64,000 bases of DNA, from contig NZ_MDZB01000094.1 of assembly GCF_001816145.1 (NCBI RefSeq), forward strand, positions 1 to 64,000. The letters are read 5' to 3'. The translations under genes and the position numbers were made by a program. This document shows positions 33,084 through 40,975 of this stretch, in pieces. The DNA is from Hymenobacter lapidarius (GTDB lineage: Bacteria > Bacteroidota > Bacteroidia > Cytophagales > Hymenobacteraceae). Numbering within the stretch: position 1 is the first letter of the stretch; every line of letters begins with the position of its first letter. Below the pieces are notes generated by a model. That model was not told where the DNA came from. It searched no databases and was given only the letters and a program-made list of their open reading frames with translations.

Positions 33084-34559
33084 GTGCGATTAATAGAAAC
33101 CCTGCTCTTGTTTGTCAATTCGCTGGTGGTTTGCGGAATGCTGGTGCCGTTGCCCAAGGCGCTGCGCCAGCTGGCCCCGGCCGCCTTGCTCGTCCTCGTC
33201 GTGCAACTGGCCGCTGAAGGTCCGCGCTGGCAGCTAGTGCCCGCGTATGGCCTCACCGGGGGGGGGTTTTTGGTCTGGCTGCGGCGTATCTCCCGGCCTT
33301 CACGCCCGCCCCACACCCCGGCGTGGGCCATTGGCCTGAGCGTGCTCGGGCTGGCGGCCATTGGCCTGTTGCCGCTGGCGTTTCCGGTATTTCACTTCCC
33401 CCCGCCCGGCGGGCCCTACGGAATCGGCACCGTCACGTACCATTGGGTGGATGAGCAACGGCAGGAGCTTTTCAGCCCCGACCCGCGGGCCCGGCGGGAG
33501 CTACTGGTGCAGGTCTGGTACCCGGCCGCGCCCAGCCCCTCTGCTCCGCGCACGCCTTACCTGCCCGATGCGGCTGTGGTGATGCCGGCGTTGGCCCGCC
33601 TTCACCACCTGCCGGCGTTTGTGTTTGCTCACTTCCGTTACGTCCGCACCAATGCCGTGGCCGCGGCCCCCGTGGCGGCCGGCGCGGCGCGCTTCCCGGT
33701 GCTGCTGTTTCTGGAAGGGGTCACGGGCTTTCGCCAGATGAATACGTTTCAGGTCGAAGAGCTGGTTTCGCACGGCTACGTGGTGGCGGCGCTCGACCAG
33801 CCGGGCACGGCTGCGGCCGTCGTGTTTCCGAACGGGCACCGCGCGGCCGGGCTGCCGGTGGCGCAGCTCCGCGCCCTGATTAGGCCCAGCCACGTCCGCA
33901 GCGTCCCTAGGGCTCGGCTATTCGGCCGGGCCCTGGCCGACACCAGCCTTGTCCCGTACCTGGCGCAGGACGTGCGCTTCGTCCTGCGGCGGCTGGCCGG
34001 CCTGCACCAGGCCGACCCTCACGGCTTGCTGACCGGGCGGCTGGATGTGCAACGGGCGGGCGTGTTCGGCATCTCCCTCGGCGGCATCGTGGCGGCCGAA
34101 GCTTGCCGGGTCGAGCCGCGCCTGCGGGCCTGCCTGGTGCTCGATGCCCCCGTGCCCACCGCCGTGGTGCGGGCCGGCCTGCGCCAGCCCACCCTGTGGC
34201 TCACCCGCGATGCCGCCACCATGCGGCTCGAACGGCGGCGCGCGGGCGGCTGGTCGGAGGAAGACATTCAGTCGCAGCAAACCAGCGTGCGCGCGGCCTA
34301 CCGGCACCTGAAAGGCGCGGGCTACCTGGTCCGCCTTCCCGGCATGTTTCACAGCAATTTCACGGACCTCCCCCGCTGGTTTCCCTTCGGCTCCTGGCTC
34401 GGCCTCACCGGGCCGCTCAATGCCGACCGGGGGCACGCCATCGTCAACGCCTACTCGGTGGCGTTTTTCGACCAGCACCTGAAAACCCACCCCGCCGCGC
34501 GGCTGGACAGCTTGGCCGCCGCGTACCCGGAAGTGCTTTTCGAATCGCGCCGGCCGTAA
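33084..34559 (+). CDS. PAF-acetylhydrolase-like alpha/beta-hydrolase with membrane N-terminus
   Basis: A 491-residue protein with an N-terminal membrane part (about three or four helices in residues 1-110) and a C-terminal esterase domain. The nucleophile elbow is GVFGISLGGIVAAEA (Ser near 334), followed by an Asp candidate and MFHSNFTDLP, whose His fits the H-x-N-F-[ST]-D motif of plasma PAF-acetylhydrolases. It probably hydrolyses short acyl esters of lipids at the membrane. The start GTG 33084 is uncertain; ATG 33138 would remove part of the first helix. It follows the PepSY gene by 47 bp. Confidence 0.8.
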   Translation: MRLIETLLLFVNSLVVCGMLVPLPKALRQLAPAALLVLVVQLAAEGPRWQLVPAYGLTGGGFLVWLRRISRPSRPPHTPAWAIGLSVLGLAAIGLLPLAFPVFHFPPPGGPYGIGTVTYHWVDEQRQELFSPDPRARRELLVQVWYPAAPSPSAPRTPYLPDAAVVMPALARLHHLPAFVFAHFRYVRTNAVAAAPVAAGAARFPVLLFLEGVTGFRQMNTFQVEELVSHGYVVAALDQPGTAAAVVFPNGHRAAGLPVAQLRALIRPSHVRSVPRARLFGRALADTSLVPYLAQDVRFVLRRLAGLHQADPHGLLTGRLDVQRAGVFGISLGGIVAAEACRVEPRLRACLVLDAPVPTAVVRAGLRQPTLWLTRDAATMRLERRRAGGWSEEDIQSQQTSVRAAYRHLKGAGYLVRLPGMFHSNFTDLPRWFPFGSWLGLTGPLNADRGHAIVNAYSVAFFDQHLKTHPAARLDSLAAAYPEVLFESRRP

Positions 34560-34618
34560 CGCTTGCGCAACCAGGAGAGCCCGCTTGAGTGGCGGCACTT
34601 ACGGGCTGGTCCTGCTTC

Positions 34619-37249
34619 CTAATCCGATACCAGTGCCAAGGTAGCACCACCCGATAGTGCCGGAACCTGCACTCCCGGCCGTTTCCACCGCCGACTGATA
34701 AGCTTCTGGAGTTCGACCACCCAGAACACCACGCTGGCTATGGCTACGGCCAGGCCCAACTCGGCCACGGTGAGCGGCTGGGTGCTGAACAGCTCGTTGC
34801 AGAAAGGAACGTACAGAATGGTCAGATGCAGGCCTGCGGTCAGTACCACCGCTCCCAGCAGGGGTTTGTTGGAGAGCAGCCCGATGCTGAAAATGGACTC
34901 GCGCCGCGACCGAATGGCCAAGGCTAAGCCCAGTTGGCTAAAACAGAGCACGGTGAAGGCCATGGTTTGCCAGTGCGGCAGGTCCTGCCGGATGGCCCAG
35001 GCTTCTGTACCAATGGTCAGGCCGCCCACCAGCAGCCCCACGCCCAGGATAAACCAGCCCAGGCCATCGGCGAAAATAGTCTGGCGCGGGTCGATGGGCG
35101 GGCGCCGCATGCTGTTCTTTTCGGACGGCTCGTAGGCCAGCGCCAGGCCGGGCAGGCCGTCGGTTATCAGGTTAATCCACAGGATGTGAATGGCCAGCAG
35201 CGGCACGGGCAAACCGAAGAACGGCGCGCAAAACAGAGCGATTATTTCCCCCGCGCTGCCGGCCAGCAGGTAGCGAATGAACTTGAGGATGTTGTCGTAA
35301 ATCCGGCGGCCGTGCCGGACCGCCTCCACGATGGTCGCGAAGTTGTCATCGAGCAGAATCATGGCCGCTGCCTCTTTGGCCACTTCAGTGCCGTTGATGC
35401 CCATGGCAATGCCGATGTCGGCATTTTTGAGGGCCGGCGCGTCGTTCACCCCGTCGCCGGTCATGGCCACGAACTGGTGCCGGGCCTGCAAGGCGCTGAT
35501 GATGCGCAGCTTCTGGGCCGGGTCGACGCGGGCGTACACCCGCACTTTTTCCACCACGGCGGCAAAGGCCGGTTCATCCAGCGCCGTCAGCTCGGGGCCG
35601 GTGAGCACCAGCTCATCCTCGGAAGAAATGATGCCCAGCTTTTCAGCGATGGCCTTGGCCGTGAGCTTGTGGTCGCCGGTAATCATAACCGGGATGATGC
35701 CGGCGGTTTTGCACTCGGCCACGGCCTGGCGGGCCTCCTCGCGGGGGGGGTCCAGCAGGCTGGCGAAGCCCAGGAAGGTGAGGCCCGTTTCCACGGTGGC
35801 CGGGGTGAGGTCGGCGGGCAGCTCGGGCAGCATTTTGGCCCCGTAGGCCAGCACGCGGTAGCCCTGCGCGGCCTGGGCATCGACGCGCCGCGTGAGGTCG
35901 GCAATGCCGGCCTGCTGGCTGTCAGTGAGCTGCTTATACAGGGAGCCCGCGGCCCCTTTGGTGAGCACCAGCACGCCCTCCGGGGTTTGGTGCAGCGTCG
36001 TCATGCACTTGCGCTCCGAGTCGAACGGCAGCTCGGCCAGGCGCGGAAACTGCTCCTCCAGCGCGGGACGGGCGTAGTCTTTATCAGCCGCGTACTGCGC
36101 CAGGGCTACTTCGGTCGAGTCGCCGAGCCAGTGGTTTTCGGCATCGTGGCTGGCGTCGGTGTTCAAGGCCAGGGCGGTCAATAGGCCGTTGCGGTCGGCT
36201 AGTCCGGCGAGGGTCACCGCCGGAACTTCGTAGAGGTCCTCCACCGTCATTTGGTTGAGGGTCAGGGTGCCCGTCTTATCGGTGCAGATGTAGGTAACCG
36301 AGCCCAGCGTTTCCACGGCCGGCAGCTTGCGCATCAGCGCGTGGCTTTTCATGAGCCGGCCGGCTCCCAGCGCCAGCGAGACGGTGACCAGCGCCGGCAG
36401 CGCCTCGGGCAGCGCCGCAATGGCCAGCGAGATGGAAACCAGCAGCAAGTCCTGCCAGGCCTCGCCCCGCAGCCAGCCGACCCCAAAAAACAGGGCTCCG
36501 ACCACCAGCGCGACCACCGACAGGCGCTTGCCCAGCGTGCCTAGCCGCTTTTGCAGCGGCGTCACCACTTCGGCCGTCTGGATGAGGGCGGCAATCTTGC
36601 CCAGCTCGGTCTTCATGCCGGTGGCTACCACGTAGGCCGTGGCCCGGCCGTTGGTGACGGAAGTGCCCTTGTAGCCCAGGTTCAGCCGGTCGCCGAGGGG
36701 GTACTCACCGGGCGGCAGGGCATCGGGCGTTTTCTCCACGTTGCTGGATTCGCCCGTGAGCGACGACTCGTCCACTTTCAGCGTGTGGGTTTCGAGGAAG
36801 CGCACATCGGCCGGAATCACGTGGCCGGCTTCGAGCAGCACCACGTCGCCGGGCACCAGCTCGGCCGTGAGAATTTCCTGGGGCCGGCCGTCGCGCAGCA
36901 CCTGCGCGTGGCTGGCGGCCATCTTTTGCAGGGCCTCCATCGCCTTATCGGCCCGGTATTCCTGCACGAACCCGATGACGGCGTTGAGCATCACAATAGC
37001 TAGTATGACGTAGGCCGACTTGGCCTCGCCAATGAGCACCGACACCCCGGCGGCGGTTAGTAGCACCAAAATCATCACGTCGGCCAGTTGGTGCAGCACC
37101 AGCTGCCAGATGGTTTTCTGCTGCGCGTCGGCCAACTGGTTGGGGCCGTGCTCGGCCAGGCGCTGCCCGGCCGTAGCCGCGTCGAGGCCAGCCGGCGAGG
37201 TGGTCAGCTCGGCGGCCACTTCGGTTACGGGGGTTAGGTAATAGTCCAT
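34619..37249 (-). CDS. Calcium-type cation-transporting P-type ATPase
   Basis: An 876-residue P2-type ATPase. Visible are the cation ATPase N-terminus, the actuator motif SSLTGESSNVEK, the M4 ion site PEALPALVTVSLALGAGRLMKS, the phosphorylation motif CTDKTGTLTLNQM, nucleotide-domain KGA, the hinge MTGDGVNDAPALKNADIGIAMG, and M5/M6 with WINLITDGLPGLALAYEP, where Asn, Thr and Asp match Ca2+ ligands of SERCA. PEALP replaces the SERCA PEGLP. It probably expels Ca2+ (or Mn2+). Monocistronic, convergent with the esterase gene. Confidence 0.9.
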   Translation of the reverse strand: MDYYLTPVTEVAAELTTSPAGLDAATAGQRLAEHGPNQLADAQQKTIWQLVLHQLADVMILVLLTAAGVSVLIGEAKSAYVILAIVMLNAVIGFVQEYRADKAMEALQKMAASHAQVLRDGRPQEILTAELVPGDVVLLEAGHVIPADVRFLETHTLKVDESSLTGESSNVEKTPDALPPGEYPLGDRLNLGYKGTSVTNGRATAYVVATGMKTELGKIAALIQTAEVVTPLQKRLGTLGKRLSVVALVVGALFFGVGWLRGEAWQDLLLVSISLAIAALPEALPALVTVSLALGAGRLMKSHALMRKLPAVETLGSVTYICTDKTGTLTLNQMTVEDLYEVPAVTLAGLADRNGLLTALALNTDASHDAENHWLGDSTEVALAQYAADKDYARPALEEQFPRLAELPFDSERKCMTTLHQTPEGVLVLTKGAAGSLYKQLTDSQQAGIADLTRRVDAQAAQGYRVLAYGAKMLPELPADLTPATVETGLTFLGFASLLDPPREEARQAVAECKTAGIIPVMITGDHKLTAKAIAEKLGIISSEDELVLTGPELTALDEPAFAAVVEKVRVYARVDPAQKLRIISALQARHQFVAMTGDGVNDAPALKNADIGIAMGINGTEVAKEAAAMILLDDNFATIVEAVRHGRRIYDNILKFIRYLLAGSAGEIIALFCAPFFGLPVPLLAIHILWINLITDGLPGLALAYEPSEKNSMRRPPIDPRQTIFADGLGWFILGVGLLVGGLTIGTEAWAIRQDLPHWQTMAFTVLCFSQLGLALAIRSRRESIFSIGLLSNKPLLGAVVLTAGLHLTILYVPFCNELFSTQPLTVAELGLAVAIASVVFWVVELQKLISRRWKRPGVQVPALSGGATLALVSD

Positions 37250-37567
37250 AGGTAGGCGCTGGTTGGGAAGGGTTTAGGCCAACTTGGGCACGGCGTAAGA
37301 GTTTAGGCAGCCGTTCGTTAGGGCTGCCGCTGTCAGTCCCGGATTCGGACATTCGCTGGCCGTAGCGGTAGCTGTTCAGCGGTGGGCTTGGTTGGGTACC
37401 GCCCCCTGGGCTTCTGTAGCCACGTTGGCAGGTGTCGCCTTTTTTCTGTGCACCACGTCTCTAGCTCATGGGCGAAAAAGGCTTGCCAGAGGCAGGCCCG
37501 CCGCGTAGTGCCGCGTAGTGAGCGCGGCGTGCTGAAAACCGTTGCGTTCAGGGCGCGGCGAGCTGGT

Positions 37568-38392
37568 TCAGGCAATAGTGGGGAGCACCAGCACGGGCAC
37601 CGGGCTGTGCAGCAGCACTTCGGCCGTCACGCTCTGGTGAAACAGCTGCCCCCAGAAGCTGCGGGGCCGCGCCAGCACCACTACCAGGTCCGTGTCGTCG
37701 GCCTGGGCGGCGTGCAGAATGCCATCGGCCGGGCGGGCCGCCACCGGGCGGCGGAAACGCAGCGGGGCCGGCAAATCAATGCTCAGCCCCGTGCGCCGTA
37801 CCGAGTCCAGTATAGTATGCTCTGAATCAGCGGCGGTGGCCTCCGGCGCGACGTGGAGCACGGTCAGCTCCGCGCCCAGGGTGTTCAGCAGGTGGCGCAT
37901 GGCTCCGGCGTGCGGGCCCAGGGTGAAGTCCTCCCCATCGACGGCCAGCAGCACGCGCCGGGGCAACGTGTTGCTGGTCACCTTATGCGGCACAATGAGC
38001 ATGGGATACGGCGCCGTGCGCAGGATGTCCAGGGCGGTGGTGTGCACCAGCTCGTCGGGCGTGGCCGAGTAGTCGGGCCGGCCCAGCACCACCAGCAGCG
38101 GCTGGTGGCGGCTCACGGCATCAGCCACGGCAAAGGCCACGCGGCCGTGGCCTACTTCCACCACTACGGGCACCGGCAGGTCGTTGGCAACGCTGCTCAA
38201 CGCCATCTTGATGGCCTCGCTGTCGAGGTTAGACAGCTTGCCCGTAAACATTTCCGGGTCGATGATGGAGTCGCGGCGCACGTGCAGCAGCACCAGGCGG
38301 GCACCGAGCGGCCCGGCCAGGTTCGTGGCGTAGTCGAGGGCCCGGTTGGCGGCCTGAAAAAAGTCGGTCAGAATCAGCAGCGAAGGAGTCAT
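37568..38392 (-). CDS. Tandem universal stress protein
   Basis: A 274-residue protein with two Usp domains (about 1-145 and 150-274). The first starts MTPSLLILTDFFQAANRALDYA; the second contains RVLLAVDGEDFTLGPH and ends LFHQSVTAEVLLHSPVPVLVLP, close to the G-x9-GS-like nucleotide loop. It lies divergent from D-lactate dehydrogenase, and a weak regulon-like promoter is visible at 38427-38469. ATG 38392 gives the normal family start. Confidence 0.87.
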   Translation of the reverse strand: MTPSLLILTDFFQAANRALDYATNLAGPLGARLVLLHVRRDSIIDPEMFTGKLSNLDSEAIKMALSSVANDLPVPVVVEVGHGRVAFAVADAVSRHQPLLVVLGRPDYSATPDELVHTTALDILRTAPYPMLIVPHKVTSNTLPRRVLLAVDGEDFTLGPHAGAMRHLLNTLGAELTVLHVAPEATAADSEHTILDSVRRTGLSIDLPAPLRFRRPVAARPADGILHAAQADDTDLVVVLARPRSFWGQLFHQSVTAEVLLHSPVPVLVLPTIA

Positions 38393-38426
38393 GGTCAGGG
38401 CGGGGCTGGAAGCGTAAGTGCGGCCG

Positions 38427-38469
38427 CAAGGTTCCAACCCAGCCGTTCGGAAAGCCCTGTCCAAAATCG
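38427..38469 (-). promoter_or_regulatory. Weak candidate regulon promoter of the Usp gene
   Basis: On the minus strand CCGATTTTGGACAG (core 38458-38469) has two mismatches to TGA-N6-TCA, and GAACCTTG (38427-38434) has one to nAnnTTTG; spacing is 23 nt. Suggestive only because of the spacing and the divergent ldhA site 10 bp away. Confidence 0.2.
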
Positions 38470-38479
38470 GCCGATTGCC

Positions 38480-38522
38480 TGACTTGTGTCATACTCCGGC
38501 GTTCCTCCACACCCGACTTTTG
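38480..38522 (+). promoter_or_regulatory. Crp/FNR-type promoter of D-lactate dehydrogenase
   Basis: CTGACTTGTGTCAT (core TGA-N6-TCA at 38480-38491) is followed after 23 nt by GACTTTTG (38515-38522). The leader to ATG 38622 would be about 93 nt. Confidence 0.7.
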
Positions 38523-38621
38523 CCTGGCCTACCTTCCGGACAGGGGTTACCCGCAGCAGGCCCCACAAGGGCGCTGCCGCTGTTCCGGCCTCCCGTCGCT
38601 TGTCACGCTCAATGCCCTCCT

Positions 38622-39647
38622 ATGAACATTACCATTTTTAGCGCCTATCCTTTTGAGCGCCCTTTTCTGCTGGCAGCAGCCCAGCAGCAGTATGACTTGA
38701 ACTTTGTGGACGAGGCGCTAACGCTGGCCACCGCGGAGCGGGCCGTCGGCAGCGTCGCGGTGGCTGTTTTCGTCAACGATGATGCCTCCGCGCCGGTGCT
38801 GGAACGCCTGTATGCCCTGGGGGTGCGCTACCTGCTGGTGCGCGCCGCCGGCTACGACAACGTGGACCTGCCCGCCGCCCACCGCCTGGGCTTGCGCGTG
38901 GCCACAGTGCCCCACTACTCACCCTACGCCATTGCCGAACACGCCCTGGCCCTCATGCTGGCCCTGAACCGCCACCTGCGCCAGGCCGACGCGCAACTGC
39001 GCCGCGCCGACTTCCGGCTCGACCACCTCGTGGGCTTCGACCTGCACGGCAAAACCGTGGGCATCATCGGCTGCGGCACCATCGGCGGCACGCTGGCGGG
39101 GCTGCTGCACGGCTTCGGCTGCCGCCTGCTGGGCACCGATGTGCAGCCCAATGATGAGCTGACGCAGCGTTACGGCCTGGAATACGTGCCGCTCGATACG
39201 CTTTGCGCACTGGCCGACGTCATTTCCATTCACGCGCCGCTCACGCCCCAAACGCGCTACATGCTGAACGAAAGGCAGCTGGCCACCATGAAGCGGGGCG
39301 TGATGCTCATCAACACGGGCCGGGGGGCGCTGCTGGATACCCAAGCCGCCCTGGCCGCCCTCGATTCCGGCCAGCTCGGCTACCTGGGCCTGGATGTCTA
39401 CGAGCACGAAAAAGGCCTGTTTTTCAACGACCATTCCCAGCAACCCCTGCAGGACGCACTTCTTGTGCAATTGCTGGCCCATCCCAACGTCCTGGTAACG
39501 GGCCACCAGGGTTTTCTCACGCAGGAGGCGCTGACCAGCATTGCCACCACTTCCCTCGAAACCCTTCGCTGCTGGCTCTCCGGCGAGGCCGCTCCGAACG
39601 AATTGGTAGCGGCCCCAATTGCCGTTGCCCAACTGGCCACCCATTAA
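38622..39647 (+). CDS. ldhA: Fermentative D-lactate dehydrogenase
   Basis: A D-2-hydroxyacid dehydrogenase of 341 residues, closest in layout to fermentative LdhA, which reduces pyruvate to D-lactate with NADH. Visible: catalytic-domain start MNITIFSAYPFERPFL, RAAGYDNVDL, NAD-binding GIIGCGTIGGTLAGLL near residue 148, the active-site Arg/Glu region INTGRGALLDTQAALAAL, DVYEHEKGLFFNDHS, and the catalytic His in VTGHQGFLTQEAL. The promoter has the oxygen-type architecture, fitting induction under oxygen limitation. Confidence 0.93.
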   Translation: MNITIFSAYPFERPFLLAAAQQQYDLNFVDEALTLATAERAVGSVAVAVFVNDDASAPVLERLYALGVRYLLVRAAGYDNVDLPAAHRLGLRVATVPHYSPYAIAEHALALMLALNRHLRQADAQLRRADFRLDHLVGFDLHGKTVGIIGCGTIGGTLAGLLHGFGCRLLGTDVQPNDELTQRYGLEYVPLDTLCALADVISIHAPLTPQTRYMLNERQLATMKRGVMLINTGRGALLDTQAALAALDSGQLGYLGLDVYEHEKGLFFNDHSQQPLQDALLVQLLAHPNVLVTGHQGFLTQEALTSIATTSLETLRCWLSGEAAPNELVAAPIAVAQLATH

Positions 39648-39708
39648 ATGCGGGAAGTAGCGGGCACCCACCATTGCACATATATCATGAACTTATTCAC
39701 GGGCGTAA

Positions 39709-39740
39709 CCAACTCTTGTTACACTGGACAAGTTGGCTGC
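39709..39740 (+). terminator. Possible terminator of ldhA
   Basis: CCAACTCTTGT (39709-39719) can pair with ACAAGTTGG (39728-39736) with one bulged base, followed by CTGCTTTTAG. A modest hairpin with a short T-run. Confidence 0.4.
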
Positions 39741-39844
39741 TTTTAGACTATTGTACGTTCCGTGCGTAGGTTCAACTAAATCATACACGTTCACAATAAG
39801 GACTGATAACACCCCATTATCATTCGCTAATTACTGACTATGAT

Positions 39845-39875
39845 AAGGTCCGATAAATCTTACTTATCGGATCTT
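39845..39875. other. Candidate recombination core site beside the integrase gene
   Basis: AAGGTCCGATAA (39845-39856) and TTATCGGATCTT (39864-39875) are 12-bp inverted arms with one mismatch, separated by 7 nt (ATCTTAC). Two inverted arms around a 6-8 nt crossover region is the layout of tyrosine-recombinase core sites. It lies 61 bp upstream of the integrase start. A hairpin in the leader is the alternative. Confidence 0.4.
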
Positions 39876-39935
39876 ATTATTACTTTCGCTTTTGGCCGCC
39901 AAAAGTCGCGTTTTACTCCTTTATATATAGGTTGC

Positions 39936-40898
39936 ATGGAAAACTCCGCCGAGCTCTCGATTTCCGGTCACGCCTCGTCGGCGCTCGCGCACCTGGCCGA
40001 GCACACCAACCGCTATGTCGAGGCCGGGCTGAGCGGCGCGGCGAATACGGCCAGAGCGTACGCCGGGGATTTAAAGCGTTTCGGTTTGTGGTGCGCCGAA
40101 CATGGACTGGAGCCGTTGCCGGCATTGGTGGAAACACTGGCGGGGTTTGTGACGCACTTGGCCGAAGCGGGCAAAAAGGTCTCGACCATTCAGCGGCACT
40201 GCGCGGCAGTGGCCAAAGCCCATGCTTTGCGCGGGATTGATTCACCGACCGACGACAAGAAGTTTAAGGTGCTGATGGAAGGCATTGCCCGGCTCAAGGG
40301 TGTGCGGCAAAAGCAGGCGCCGGCCTTTACGCTGGCCAATTTCAAGCGCACGGTCAAAAGCATTGATGGCAAGACACTGGCGGGGATGCGAGACCGAGTG
40401 ATTCTGTTGCTGGGCTTTACGGGGGCCTTTCGGCGCTCGGAATTGGCAGCACTGAATATTGAGGACTTGTCTTTCTCTGAAGAAGGGCTGATTGTGAACC
40501 TGGCCAAGAGCAAAACCAACCAGTACAGCGCGGCCGAGGAAAAGGCCATTTTCTATTCGCCGGATTTCAAGCTGTGCCCCATTCGCACGCTGGAGGCCTG
40601 GGTCAAGCGGCTGGACCGCGCCGCGGGGCCGGTGTTTGTGTCTTTTCGCAAAGGCGAACGGCTCACGGAGCGGCGGCTGACGGACAAGCACCTCAATTTG
40701 ATTGTGCAGCGCTACCTTGGGCCTAAATATTCAGCTCATTCGCTTAGGGCTTCATTCGTTACAGTGGCTAAGCTGGCTGGGGCAGATGACTCCGAAGTCA
40801 TGAACCAGACCAAACACAAGACTAGTGAGATGATTCGCAGATACACTCGACTAGATAATGTGCGCCAACACAATGCTGCGCAGAAATTAGGCTTATAG
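39936..40898 (+). CDS. Tyrosine recombinase / integrase
   Basis: A 320-residue phage-type integrase. An N-terminal SAM-like core-binding domain (about 10-95) precedes the catalytic domain, with the first catalytic Arg in FTGAFRRSELAAL near residue 168, a Lys in KSKTNQYS, the H-x-x-R box in SAHSLRASFVT near 268, a His in NQTKHKTSEMI and the nucleophilic Tyr in IRRYTRLDNV. ATG 39936 was preferred over 39840 because the longer frame runs through the inverted repeat. It marks the left side of the accessory island. Confidence 0.9.
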   Translation: MENSAELSISGHASSALAHLAEHTNRYVEAGLSGAANTARAYAGDLKRFGLWCAEHGLEPLPALVETLAGFVTHLAEAGKKVSTIQRHCAAVAKAHALRGIDSPTDDKKFKVLMEGIARLKGVRQKQAPAFTLANFKRTVKSIDGKTLAGMRDRVILLLGFTGAFRRSELAALNIEDLSFSEEGLIVNLAKSKTNQYSAAEEKAIFYSPDFKLCPIRTLEAWVKRLDRAAGPVFVSFRKGERLTERRLTDKHLNLIVQRYLGPKYSAHSLRASFVTVAKLAGADDSEVMNQTKHKTSEMIRRYTRLDNVRQHNAAQKLGL

Positions 40899-40975
40899 AA
40901 TACTGTATTACAAATAACTTTTAAAGAATACTTAATTGCATCTTTAGCAATAGAAACTTCATTTTCAGCACTTTT

